64,000 bases of DNA, from NCBI RefSeq assembly GCF_020400725.1, contig NZ_JAINVG010000021.1, positions 32,883 through 96,882 of the forward strand. Reading direction: 5' to 3'. Below are positions 17,882-26,005 of this stretch, in pieces (position 1 is the stretch's first letter; each line of letters starts with the position of its first letter). The translations under genes were made by a program, and so were the position numbers. The DNA comes from Streptomyces sp. NK15101. GTDB lineage: Bacteria; Actinomycetota; Actinomycetes; Streptomycetales; Streptomycetaceae. The notes beneath the pieces are model-generated. The model was not told the DNA's origin. It made no database searches and saw nothing but the letters and a program-made list of their open reading frames with translations.

Positions 17882-19518
17882 GTGATCACACACCGTCGGA
17901 TGAAGATCTGCTGCAGGGAGCCGCCGTTCGCGGCGGCGGGGTCCGTGGTCGCGCGCACTCCCCAGTAGCAGCCGGGGCCCCGGACCGCGTGCGGGAGCGT
18001 GAGGGTGTACCGGTCGGCCCCTTCGCGGCGGACGGCCTCCGAGCCGTCCGGCGTGCCGGGCGCACCCTTCTCGTCGCCGGTGAACCACTCGACGAGGAGC
18101 GTCACCGGTCCGGTTCCGTCCGTCGTGATCTCGACGGTGGCCTCCGCGTCCGTCGGCCCGACCTGGCGCAGGCTCGTGACCGAGACGGCCGTGACGGAGA
18201 CCGGGGGCGTCGTCGGCGGGGTGGTCGGTGGGGTCGTGGGCGGTGTCGTGGGTGGCGTGGTGGGCGGGAGCGCCGGCTCCGTCGTGGTGGGCGGGGTCGG
18301 TGGTGTCGTGGTCGGCTCGGTCGTCGTGCCGGTCGGTGAAGGGGGTCCGGGGGTTTCCGAGGACGGGGTCGGCGAGGGTTCCCGGGTCGTCGAAGTCGGG
18401 GTCGGGGTCGGGGCCGTGCTCGGGTCCGGCGGGCGGGCGCTCGGTGACGTGTTCGTCGTCGCGAAGGCCTGGACGGCCTCGTCCCCGGCCGCCTGCTCCT
18501 CCCCGGCCCGTGCGGCGAGGGCGAGGAGGAGGGCCAGGACGAGGGCCGCCGCGGCCGCGGGCAGCCCGTGGGGGAGGCGTCGCCAGAGGCGCGGCGGCGG
18601 TGCGGGCAGGGTCGTCGTGGCGAGCGCCGTCGTGCCCTGGGCCGTACCGCCCGAAGAGGGGAAGAGCAGCGGCAGGAGCGCGGCGAGTGCCGCGAGCCGG
18701 CCCCGTCCGCGTTCCTCCCAGTCCGGGCCGTACGCGGCGGTGGCGACCGACTCCAGTTCGCTGACGAACGCGTCCGCGTTCTCCGGCCGTTCGTGCGGGG
18801 CCTTGGCGAGGCCGCGGCGGATGAGCGGGCGCAGCGGTTCCGGTGCCTGTCCGTCGGGTACGGGCGCCTCCAGGTGCTGGAGGGCGAGTTCGGCGAAGTT
18901 GTCCCCCGCGAAGGGCTTGCGCCCGGTCAGGCACTCGAAGAAGGTCGCGGTCGCCGCGTAGACGTCGGCCGCGGGCGAGGCGGGGGCGCCGTTCCACTGC
19001 TCGGGTGCCATGTAGGCGGGCGTCCCGGCGATGCCCGGTCTGCTGTCCCGCCCGGCCGCGATTCCGAAGTCGACCAGTTTGGAGGACCCGTCGGCGGCGA
19101 CGAGGACGTTCTCGGGCTTGTAGTCGCGGTGGACGACGCCCACCCGGTGCGCGGCGGCGAGTCCGAGGAGCGAACCCTTGAGGACCGCGAGGGCGGCCTC
19201 GGGTCCGGTCGCCCCTTCCCGGGCGAGGAGGGCGCGCAGCGCGACGCCGTCCACCAGTTCCATGACGATGGCCGCTCCCCCGGGCGCCTCGACGTACTCG
19301 TAGAACCCGACGACGTGCGGGGTGTCGAGGGCTCCGAGGAGCCGGGCCTCGGAGCGGAAGCCGCGGACGAAGGCCTCGTCCGAGCGGAGCCGCTCGCCGA
19401 GGTACTTGACGGCCACCGGCGTGCCGGTCGCGTCGTGGGTGGCCAGCGCCACGCGTCCGCCGGCGCCCGCCCCCAGCTCCCGGGTCTCGGTGTATCCCGG
19501 GACCACCCATGCGCTCAT
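17878..19518 (-). CDS. Membrane-anchored Ser/Thr protein kinase
   Basis: Hanks-type kinase of 546 residues. Kinase domain at about 8-265: Gly-loop LGAGAGGRVAL, K38 in AVKYLG, HRD at 130-132 (HRDYKPEN, Y replacing the commoner L), DFG at 150-152 and APE at 171-173. A single TM helix near 320-338 leads to a long Thr/Pro spacer with five-fold TTPP repeats, a hydrophilic stalk. The outer beta domain has two cysteines (GPGCYWGV and RRCVIT). ATG 19518 follows GGGGGACGGG. Overlaps the next gene by GTGA. Outer ligand unknown. Confidence 0.92.
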   Translation of the reverse strand: MSAWVVPGYTETRELGAGAGGRVALATHDATGTPVAVKYLGERLRSDEAFVRGFRSEARLLGALDTPHVVGFYEYVEAPGGAAIVMELVDGVALRALLAREGATGPEAALAVLKGSLLGLAAAHRVGVVHRDYKPENVLVAADGSSKLVDFGIAAGRDSRPGIAGTPAYMAPEQWNGAPASPAADVYAATATFFECLTGRKPFAGDNFAELALQHLEAPVPDGQAPEPLRPLIRRGLAKAPHERPENADAFVSELESVATAAYGPDWEERGRGRLAALAALLPLLFPSSGGTAQGTTALATTTLPAPPPRLWRRLPHGLPAAAAALVLALLLALAARAGEEQAAGDEAVQAFATTNTSPSARPPDPSTAPTPTPTSTTREPSPTPSSETPGPPSPTGTTTEPTTTPPTPPTTTEPALPPTTPPTTPPTTPPTTPPTTPPVSVTAVSVTSLRQVGPTDAEATVEITTDGTGPVTLLVEWFTGDEKGAPGTPDGSEAVRREGADRYTLTLPHAVRGPGCYWGVRATTDPAAANGGSLQQIFIRRCVIT

Positions 19519-19613
19519 CCCCGTCCCCCTTCGCCGCCGCGGCAGCCTTCCTCCACAGGGACAGATTCTGGCCACGGCCGGTTCCCGGCGAAAGGGGCGA
19601 ACGGAAAAAGGGG

Positions 19614-19640
19614 GACGGCCCCCACGCCGTGGGGGCCGTC
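19614..19640 (-). terminator. Intrinsic terminator of the subtilase gene
   Basis: Perfect 12-bp hairpin GACGGCCCCCAC-3 nt-GTGGGGGCCGTC, followed on the minus strand by CCCCTTTTTC (19605-19613). Lies 21 bp after the subtilase stop. Confidence 0.9.
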
Positions 19641-19661
19641 CTTCGGGTTCTCACCGCACGG

Positions 19662-20861
19662 TCACGGCGCCACCTTCAGCAGCTTGTTGGCCGTGCCGGA
19701 GGAGGGGTTCTTGATGGCGTCCGGCGTGGCCGCCCCGGTCAGCGCGGCGGCCGTGTCGGCGGGCGTCGCCGTCGGGTGGGCCGCCAGGTAGAGCGCCGCG
19801 GCCCCCGTCACGTGGGGCGTGGCCATGGACGTGCCGGAGATGGTCTTGACCCCGGTGTCGCTGTCGTTCCAGTCCGACGTGATGTCCGACCCGGGGGCGT
19901 ACAGGTCCACCACCGCACCGAAGTTGGAGAAGTCCGACTGCTCGTCGTCCTTGGTGCTGGACGCCACGGTGATCGCCTCGGGCACTCGGGACGGCGAGCC
20001 CTGGCCGGCGTCGGAGGACTCGTTTCCGGCCGCGACGGCGAAGGTCACGCCGGAGGCGACGGCCCGCTGGACCGCCGCGTCGAGCGCCTCGTCGGCGCCG
20101 CCGCCGAGGCTCATGTTCGCGACGGAGGGCCCGGAGTGGTTCTGCGTCACCCAGTCGATGCCGGCCACGACCTGCTCGGTGGTTCCGGACCCGTTGTCGT
20201 CGAGGACCCGTACGGCGACGATCTTCGCCTTCTTGGCGACGCCGTGGGCGGTGCCGGCGATGGTGCCCGCCACGTGGGTGCCGTGGCCGTTGCCGTCGTC
20301 GGCGGAGTCGTCCTTGTCCACGGCGTCGAAGCCGTGGACGGCCCGGCCGCCGAAGTCCTGGTGGGTGATCCGGACGCCGGTGTCGATGACGTACGCGGTG
20401 ACGCCCTCTCCCCCGCCGTCGGGATAGGTGTACTTCTCGTCGCCGGCCGTCTCGGCCTGGTCGATCCGGTCCAGACCCCAGGACGGGGGCTTCTCCTGCG
20501 TCTCCTTGATGCTGAAGCGCTTGTTCTGCACGACGGTCTCGACGGCGGGGTCGGCGGCGAGGCGCCTGGCCTCCTGGACGGTCAGTCCCGAGGCCGAGAA
20601 GCCGTTGACCTCGGATCCGTAGGAGCGCTGGAGGGTGCCACCGTACTTCTTCGCGAGCTCCGCCTTGTTCGCGGACGCGTCGAGGATGACGACGAAGCTG
20701 CCGTCGACGGCACCGGGGGCGCCGAGCCCGTGCACGGTCCCTTCGGCGGGGGCGGCCGCTCCGGCGAGATTGCCGGTGAGCAGCGCCGTGACGGCGGCGG
20801 CGGCCACACCTGTGGCTATGGCCGCGTTGCGAAGTCCGTGGGAGCGCTTGTGAGTTGCCAT
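19662..20861 (-). CDS. Secreted S8 subtilisin-like protease (proteinase K type)
   Basis: 399-residue preproenzyme. Signal peptide at 1-36 (KR-rich start, hydrophobic core AAIATGVAAAAVTALLTG, cleavage near AGAAA). Inhibitor I9 propeptide at about 54-116 (FVVILDASANKAELA). The catalytic domain from about 125 has D160 (VIDTGV), H193 (GHGTHVAG), oxyanion N280 (AAGNES) and S345 (GTSMATPH). ATG 20861 has the ribosome site GAGGAGAG, which lies inside a long leader hairpin (20866-20918). Single-gene unit ending in a strong terminator. Confidence 0.95.
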   Translation of the reverse strand: MATHKRSHGLRNAAIATGVAAAAVTALLTGNLAGAAAPAEGTVHGLGAPGAVDGSFVVILDASANKAELAKKYGGTLQRSYGSEVNGFSASGLTVQEARRLAADPAVETVVQNKRFSIKETQEKPPSWGLDRIDQAETAGDEKYTYPDGGGEGVTAYVIDTGVRITHQDFGGRAVHGFDAVDKDDSADDGNGHGTHVAGTIAGTAHGVAKKAKIVAVRVLDDNGSGTTEQVVAGIDWVTQNHSGPSVANMSLGGGADEALDAAVQRAVASGVTFAVAAGNESSDAGQGSPSRVPEAITVASSTKDDEQSDFSNFGAVVDLYAPGSDITSDWNDSDTGVKTISGTSMATPHVTGAAALYLAAHPTATPADTAAALTGAATPDAIKNPSSGTANKLLKVAP

Positions 20862-20865
20862 GAAA

Positions 20866-20918
20866 AGGGTTCTCTCCTCGTGTTGACGTGTGGGGCGTCA
20901 AACGTTCGAGAGAACCCT
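20866..20918 (-). promoter_or_regulatory. Leader hairpin that can hide the subtilase ribosome site
   Basis: On the minus strand, 11-nt arms AGGGTTCTCTC (20908-20918) and GAGAGAACCCT (20866-20876) are perfectly complementary. Inside them a second stem, TTGACG and CGTCAA, closes on a 7-nt loop. The downstream arm overlaps the Shine-Dalgarno GAGGAGAG, five bases from the ATG. Folding would hide the ribosome site. Nothing else is evident between 20919 and 21101. Confidence 0.7.
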
Positions 20919-21101
20919 GTGCGGATTGGCAGGAGCAAATCAAGGGCGAACCGGGGGTACGGGGTTCTTCAACAAGGTTTCTGAATAGGCTCTCCGCATC
21001 GCCTCCACTCCGCACACCCCGCGTCGCGAACTCCTCCGCGAAATGGGCACGTTCGCCGGAGAATCGAGCGACGCCGCGTCCGACGGGAAGACGGTGTCCC
21101 G

Positions 21102-22310
21102 TCAGCGACGCGGATCGGCGCCGAGGCGGGTGTTGAGGCGCGCGGCCTGTCGGGTCAGATGGTCGCGCTCCAGGACGTCGGTCGCCTTCCTCGCCGCCTC
21201 GGCGTACAGGCGCGCCGCCGTCGTGAGGTCACCGGCGCGTTCGTGGAGGTACGCCGCCACCGCCGTGTACCGGGGCAGGGAGTCGTCCAGTTCCGCGAGG
21301 GCCGCCAGTCCGGCGCGCGGTCCGTCGGCCTCACCGACGGCGACCGCGCGGTTGAGCCGGACGACCGGGCTGCCGGTCAGGCGCGTGAGCTCGTCGTACC
21401 ACTCGACGATCTGCACCCAGTCGGTCTCCTCGGCCGTGGGGGCGTCGGCGTGGAGCGCCGCGACGGCGGCCTGCGCCTGGAACTCGCCGAGGCGGTCGCG
21501 GGCGAGGGCCGCCTGCAGGATCTCGACGCCCTCGGCGATCGCTCCGGTGTCCCACCGGCCGCGGTCCTGCTCGGCGAGCGGCACCAGGCTGCCGTCGGGC
21601 GCGGTCCGGGCGGCGCGCCGGGCGTGGTGGAGCAGCATGAGGGCGAGGAGCCCCGCCACCTCCGGGTGGTCGATCGCGGCCGCGAGCTGCCGGGTGAGCC
21701 GGATGGCCTCGGCCGCGAGGTCGAGGTCGCCGGAGTAGCCCTCGTTGAAGACCAGGTAGAGCACGCGCAGCACGGTGGCGACGTCGCCCGGCTGGTCGAA
21801 CCGCACCCGGGAGACCGTGCGCTTGGCCCGGCTGATGCGCTGCGCCATGGTCGCCTCGGGCACCAGGTAGGCCTCGGCGATCTGGCGGGTGGTCAGCCCG
21901 CCCACGGCGCGCAGCGTGAGCGCGACCGCGGACGAGGGCGTCAGGGACGGGTGGGCGCAGAGGAAGTAGAGCTGGAGCGTGTCGTCCACCGCGGGCACGG
22001 GCCCGGGCGCCGGTTCCTCGTCGACGAGGCCCTCGCGCCGTCGCCGGGCGGTGTCCGCCCGGGTGGCGTCCAGGAACTTGCGCCAGGCCACGGTGACCAG
22101 CCAGCCCTTGGGGTCCCGAACGGGGTCTCCCCCGCCCGAGCCCGGCCGAGAGCTCGGGGAGGGGCCGGCGGGCCAGACGCGGACCGCCTCGGCCAGCGCG
22201 TCCTGCACGGCGTCCTCGGCCGCCGCGAAGTCGGCTCCGCGGCGGACGAGGACGGCGAGGACGCCCGGGATGAGGCTTCGGAGCAGGGCCTCGTCCATGG
22301 GGGTGGTCAC
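21102..22310 (-). CDS. ECF42-type RNA polymerase sigma factor
   Basis: 402 residues. Region 2 lies at 1-90 (AAEDAVQDALAEAVRVWP, DPKGWLVTVAWRKFLDA) and region 4 at about 115-175 (LTLRAVGGLTTRQIAEAYLVPEATMAQRISRAKR). A ~220-residue TPR-like C-terminal extension (EGYSGDLDLAAEAIRLTRQL, LNRAVAVGEADGPRAGLAALAEL) is the hallmark of ECF42, whose members sit beside DGPF proteins. GTG 22310 overlaps the DGPF stop (GTGA). Residues about 48-64 (GPSPSSRPGSGGGDP) interrupt region 2 and derive from an inserted DNA palindrome. ECF42 factors lack a classical anti-sigma; the extension is thought to control them. Confidence 0.93.
   Translation of the reverse strand: MTTPMDEALLRSLIPGVLAVLVRRGADFAAAEDAVQDALAEAVRVWPAGPSPSSRPGSGGGDPVRDPKGWLVTVAWRKFLDATRADTARRRREGLVDEEPAPGPVPAVDDTLQLYFLCAHPSLTPSSAVALTLRAVGGLTTRQIAEAYLVPEATMAQRISRAKRTVSRVRFDQPGDVATVLRVLYLVFNEGYSGDLDLAAEAIRLTRQLAAAIDHPEVAGLLALMLLHHARRAARTAPDGSLVPLAEQDRGRWDTGAIAEGVEILQAALARDRLGEFQAQAAVAALHADAPTAEETDWVQIVEWYDELTRLTGSPVVRLNRAVAVGEADGPRAGLAALAELDDSLPRYTAVAAYLHERAGDLTTAARLYAEAARKATDVLERDHLTRQAARLNTRLGADPRR
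22127..22161. repeat. Short palindromic repeat inserted within the sigma gene
   Basis: Imperfect inverted repeat with arms CTCCCC (22127-22132)/GGGGAG (22156-22161) and CCGAGC (22136-22141)/GCTCGG (22152-22157). It codes for the Ser/Pro/Gly-rich stretch interrupting sigma region 2 and keeps the frame. Similar G/C-rich palindromes are scattered in Streptomyces genomes. Confidence 0.6.
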
Positions 22311-22714
22311 TCCGTGATGGTGGGCGGCGCGGCCAGGAACGGGCGCAGTTCGAGCCACTCGTGGATCGGCTTGCCGCCGGCCCCGGGAGCGGCCGAGAGC
22401 TCCCCGGCGAGCTCGACGGCGCGCTCGTGGCTGTCGACGTCGATCACCATCCAGCCGGCGATGAGGTCCTTCGTCTCGGCGAACGGGCCGTCGGTGACGG
22501 GCGGCCGGCCCTCGCCGTCGTAGCGGACCCACGTTCCCTCGGGGGCGAGCGCCTGGCCGTCGACGAACTCGCCGGTCTCCTCCAGACGGGCCGCGAAGTC
22601 GTGCATGTACCGCATGTGCGCCGAGATCTCCTCCGGCGTCCACTGCTCCATGGGCACGTCGTTGACCGCGGCCGGGGCTCCTCGGTAGTGCTTCAGCAGC
22701 AGGTACTTGGCCAT
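22307..22714 (-). CDS. DGPF-domain (YCII-related) protein
   Basis: 135 residues with the family signature TDGPFAETKDLIAGWMVIDVDSHERAVELA near residues 80-108. DGPF proteins are the standing genomic partners of ECF42 sigma factors; their activity is not established. ATG 22714 has AGGAGAA at good spacing. Its stop overlaps the sigma start, so both are made from one message. Confidence 0.9.
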   Translation of the reverse strand: MAKYLLLKHYRGAPAAVNDVPMEQWTPEEISAHMRYMHDFAARLEETGEFVDGQALAPEGTWVRYDGEGRPPVTDGPFAETKDLIAGWMVIDVDSHERAVELAGELSAAPGAGGKPIHEWLELRPFLAAPPTITE

Positions 22715-22831
22715 GGTGTTCTCCTCGGTGCCGGTGCGGCCGTTCTGGTCGCTCTCACAGCGGGGACGGAGCGGGGCGCGGGTTCTCGACATCGGCCGCC
22801 GAATTATTTTTCCGGGCGTGGGCGCGGCCCG

Positions 22832-23455
22832 TCAGAGCGCGGTCGTGGGCCTGCCCAGGTACCAGACGGGGCCGGGGTCGTCCACGGGGAGCAGTCGGAA
22901 GCCGAGGCGGTCGTAGAACGCCCGGGCCGGGGTGTTCGCCCGCGCCATGCAGAGGTGCACGGCGGGGACCCCGTGCCGGCGCAGGGCCTCCAGGAGGGTC
23001 CGGACGAGGGCGCGGCCGTGGCCCCGGCCCTGCCACGGGGGCAGCAGGTCGATGTGGAGGTGGGCGGGGAAGCCGGTCAGTTCCTCGCGGACCATCCGCT
23101 CCGGCGTGTGCAGCAGTCCGGTCATCTCCTCGGCGGGCGTACGGGCCGCGCCCGTGTGCGGCGGGTACCGGTCCGTCACTCCGGGCAGCCACTCGGTGCG
23201 GAACCGCTCGGCGAAGGCCGCCGTGTCGGGAACGCCCAGGACGTAGCCGACGGCGCTGCCGGCACCGTCGTCCAGGACGAAGGCGAAGTCGGGTTCCAGC
23301 TCGGCGTACGGGTAGGCGAAGATCGTCGGCATCAGCTCCGGGTCGGGGTACAGGTGCGAGGAGTCCCCGCCCTCGTGCGCCGTCCTGACGCAGATGTCGC
23401 CGAGCGCGGTGCGGTCCGAGGGCCGGTACGGACGGATGAACGGTTCGGTCGTCAC
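22832..23455 (-). CDS. GNAT-family N-acetyltransferase
   Basis: 207 residues. Acetyl-CoA binding motif A is at about 139-155 (LPPWQGRGHGRALV, the Q-x-x-G-x-G loop), followed by HLCMARANTPARAFYDRLGF, the motif B region with the usual N and Y. The N-terminus PFIRPYRPSDRTALGDI is the common GNAT opening. GTG 23455 is preferred to GTG 23464 because AGGGTGA lies five bases before it. Acceptor unknown. A LacI-type palindrome lies 20 bp upstream. Confidence 0.88.
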   Translation of the reverse strand: MTTEPFIRPYRPSDRTALGDICVRTAHEGGDSSHLYPDPELMPTIFAYPYAELEPDFAFVLDDGAGSAVGYVLGVPDTAAFAERFRTEWLPGVTDRYPPHTGAARTPAEEMTGLLHTPERMVREELTGFPAHLHIDLLPPWQGRGHGRALVRTLLEALRRHGVPAVHLCMARANTPARAFYDRLGFRLLPVDDPGPVWYLGRPTTAL

Positions 23456-23475
23456 CCGGCTCACCCTGCCACTTT

Positions 23476-23487
23476 GGGAGCGCTCCC
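23476..23487. promoter_or_regulatory. LacI-type palindrome upstream of the acetyltransferase
   Basis: Perfect GGGAGCGCTCCC preceded by T, as in the TGGGAGCGCTCCCA operators bound by CebR-like sugar regulators in Streptomyces. It stands 21 bp before the GNAT start. No LacI gene is in the window. Confidence 0.5.
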
Positions 23488-23599
23488 GCAGGGCTTTTCG
23501 CCGGTCGGGAGCTCACGGTGCACCAGCGCGAGGCCGTCGGGGCGTGCGCCGCGTCGGGGCCGAGCCGGAACAGGGCCGAGCCGTGAGGGCGGCGCGCGG

Positions 23600-25627
23600 T
23601 CACCGCTGGGCCAGGCTCGCTGTCACCGACGGGGCCTGGGCCCCGCCGCGCGGCACGGGGACGCACGGGCGGGGCCGCGGTGCCCGCGTGCCGGCCGTCG
23701 TCGCGGCGAGGTCGAGGGCGGCGACGAGGAGGCGCAGGGCACGGCGGGCCTGTGGGGCGTCGAGCCGGGCTTCGAGGTCCGCCAGGGCGCGGCCGGCCCG
23801 GTGCCGGGCGCGGCCGGTGCGTCCGGAACGGTGGTCGGCGAAGGCGCGGGCGTAGTGGGCCAGCGCCGTGGCCCAGGCGTCGTCGGCGCAGTCGGGCTGC
23901 GCGAGGGCCCGGCGGGCGGTGCGGGCCGCCGCCGCGGGGGCGTGGTGGGCCTGGACCACGGCCAGGGCGGCGAGGCTCACGGTGGAGGACGGGCCCCCGG
24001 GAGCGCCCCTGGGCGTGGTGTCCGCCGCCTGCCGGTAGTACTCGGCGGCCGATGCGGGGTCCTGCCGCCGCCACGCCAGGGTTCCGTGCACATGGGCGAT
24101 GCGGCCGAGGAGGGCGTCGTCACCGGCGAGCACGGCCGCGGGCCAGGCGAGGGAGAGCAGGCGGTGCGCCGTGCGCGGGTCCCACGCCGCACCGAGCCAG
24201 GCCGCGAGCCATCGGCCCCGCGCCACGAGCGGGCTGTCGGCGGGCAGCCGGGGCAGCAGTCCGCGCAGGCGGTCGCTGCCTTCTCTGGCGTGGTCGTGGA
24301 CCGCCCACCAGAACCACAGGTGCAGCATGGTCTCCAGGGCCGTCTCGGCGTGGCCGCTGCCGTCGCCGGCGCGGCGGACGAGGGCCATCAGGTCGTCGTG
24401 TTCGTCCTGAACGGTCTGGAGCGCCTGCCGCTGCAGGCCGGTGTTCCACAGGGTCTCGGCGACGGCCGCCACGCCGCGGAAGTGGGCGGCGTGCCGGTCC
24501 CGCGTCACCGGCCGCTCGCCCGCCGCCGCGAGCCGTTCCGCCCCGAAGTCGCGGGCGGCCCGGGCCATGCGGTAGCGGGGCGGGCGCACCGCGCCCGCCT
24601 CCCCGAGCACCTGGAGCACGCCCGTGGCGCTCAGCATCGCCAGGGCGGGGGGCACCTCGTGCGGTGCGAGGTCGGAGCCCGGGCACACGAACACCGCCGC
24701 CGCCTCCGTGAAGGGCCCGGTGAAGACGCTGAGCCGGCGCCAGACCTTGCGCTGGGCCGGTTCGCACAGGGCGTGGACGGCCCCGACGGAGGTGCGCAGC
24801 GTGCGGTGCCGCAGCAGCAGCGGGTCCGGGTCGGCCAGCCGGCACTGGCCGGTCTCGAGGTGGGCGGCCAGCTCCTCCATCGTCCACTCCCCCAGCCGGC
24901 CCGCGGCGAGTTCGAGTGCCAGGGGAACGCCTTCGAGCAGCCGGCACACCCGGGCCACGGCCGCGGGATCGGGCTGCTCCCTCCAGCCGCGCTCCCGTGC
25001 GCGGGAGACGAGGAGTTCCGCGGCGGGGGACGCGTCCGGCCGGCCCGGTGCCGCCTCCACCGGCAGGGGCTCCAGTCTGATCACCCGTTCGTCACCGAGG
25101 CCGAGCGGCCGCCGCGCGGTCACCAGGGCCCGTACCGCCGGCTGGGCCATCAGCAGTGTCTGGACCAGGCCGATGCACTCCGTGTGGACGGGATCGACGT
25201 CGTCCAGGAGGAGGAGCACCTCGCCCGCCGGCGCGGGTCGAGGGGGCGCGGCGAGTTCCGTGGGCGCCGGATCCCAGGACAGGCCGGGGCCGCCCGGGGC
25301 CCCGACGACACCCCAGGGCAGCCCGGCACCGCTCAGGGCCCGGGCGACCCGCGCGGTCAGCGCCCGGCGTCCGACGGGGATCCCGTCGTGCCAGCGCACC
25401 CGCACCACCGTCCGGGCGGGGCCGTCGGGGGGTGACGTGAGGGCGGCCAGGGCCAGCCGGCTCTTGCCCGTCCCGGCCGCTCCGGTCACGGTGACCAGCC
25501 GGTGCCCGGACACGGCGGCCCGGAGCGCGGCGAGTTCCCCGTCACGACCGACCAGGGCGCGACCGCCCCGGAAGCAGTCCTCGAACCGGGCGTCGTGTCC
25601 CTCGTTCCGATTCCACGTCTCCGGCAT
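23600..25627 (-). CDS. NB-ARC/STAND-type ATPase lacking a DNA-binding domain
   Basis: 675 residues like the ATPase part of AfsR/SARP or LuxR-type regulators. Walker A TGAAGTGKS (about residues 48-56); Walker B VLLLLDDVD; the sensor region ALVTARRPLGL; and the GVPLALELAAGRL segment (GLPLA motif). A helical TPR-like C-terminus follows. Neither an N-terminal SARP domain nor a C-terminal LuxR helix-turn-helix is present, so it may work through a partner or be a truncated regulator. I use ATG 25627 (MPETWNRN), without a strong ribosome site. Divergent from the terpene synthase gene, which it could influence. Confidence 0.75.
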   Translation of the reverse strand: MPETWNRNEGHDARFEDCFRGGRALVGRDGELAALRAAVSGHRLVTVTGAAGTGKSRLALAALTSPPDGPARTVVRVRWHDGIPVGRRALTARVARALSGAGLPWGVVGAPGGPGLSWDPAPTELAAPPRPAPAGEVLLLLDDVDPVHTECIGLVQTLLMAQPAVRALVTARRPLGLGDERVIRLEPLPVEAAPGRPDASPAAELLVSRARERGWREQPDPAAVARVCRLLEGVPLALELAAGRLGEWTMEELAAHLETGQCRLADPDPLLLRHRTLRTSVGAVHALCEPAQRKVWRRLSVFTGPFTEAAAVFVCPGSDLAPHEVPPALAMLSATGVLQVLGEAGAVRPPRYRMARAARDFGAERLAAAGERPVTRDRHAAHFRGVAAVAETLWNTGLQRQALQTVQDEHDDLMALVRRAGDGSGHAETALETMLHLWFWWAVHDHAREGSDRLRGLLPRLPADSPLVARGRWLAAWLGAAWDPRTAHRLLSLAWPAAVLAGDDALLGRIAHVHGTLAWRRQDPASAAEYYRQAADTTPRGAPGGPSSTVSLAALAVVQAHHAPAAAARTARRALAQPDCADDAWATALAHYARAFADHRSGRTGRARHRAGRALADLEARLDAPQARRALRLLVAALDLAATTAGTRAPRPRPCVPVPRGGAQAPSVTASLAQR

Positions 25628-26005
25628 CGCGCACCATCCAGATCTTCGCTCTCGCCACCGACCCACCAAGATCGGGAGTCGATGCAGAACCCGCAGGTCC
25701 CGATTGCAGAACCGTCACTGCACCGGGCGTCACGGCAACCCCAACGCGCTCCCCCGCCCACGGGTGGCGCGCACGGGGGACGAACCACCCGTCGCGCTGA
25801 ACGGGCGAACAACCGACCGACGTGACGGCCCCTCACGTGTCACCACCGCCACCGGGTGCCGACGGCCACGGACCCGGCCGGACGCCCCTCGGACCCGGCC
25901 TATCCGGACGGCATGCTTCCACTGGCTTGAAAGCGATCTGCTTGTCGCTCCTGGTAGTTGATGATCAATTCAAGTAATCTTCGATCGCGCCGGGGGCGTC
26001 ACGGG
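25628..26005. promoter_or_regulatory. Divergent intergenic region before the terpene synthase gene
   Basis: About 380 bp with no convincing gene. The last 80 bp are clearly richer in A/T than the surroundings and hold the perfect palindrome TTGATGATCAA (25958-25968) followed by TTCAAGTAATC, a likely promoter/operator region for the synthase. The rest is unremarkable G/C-rich sequence. Confidence 0.4.
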
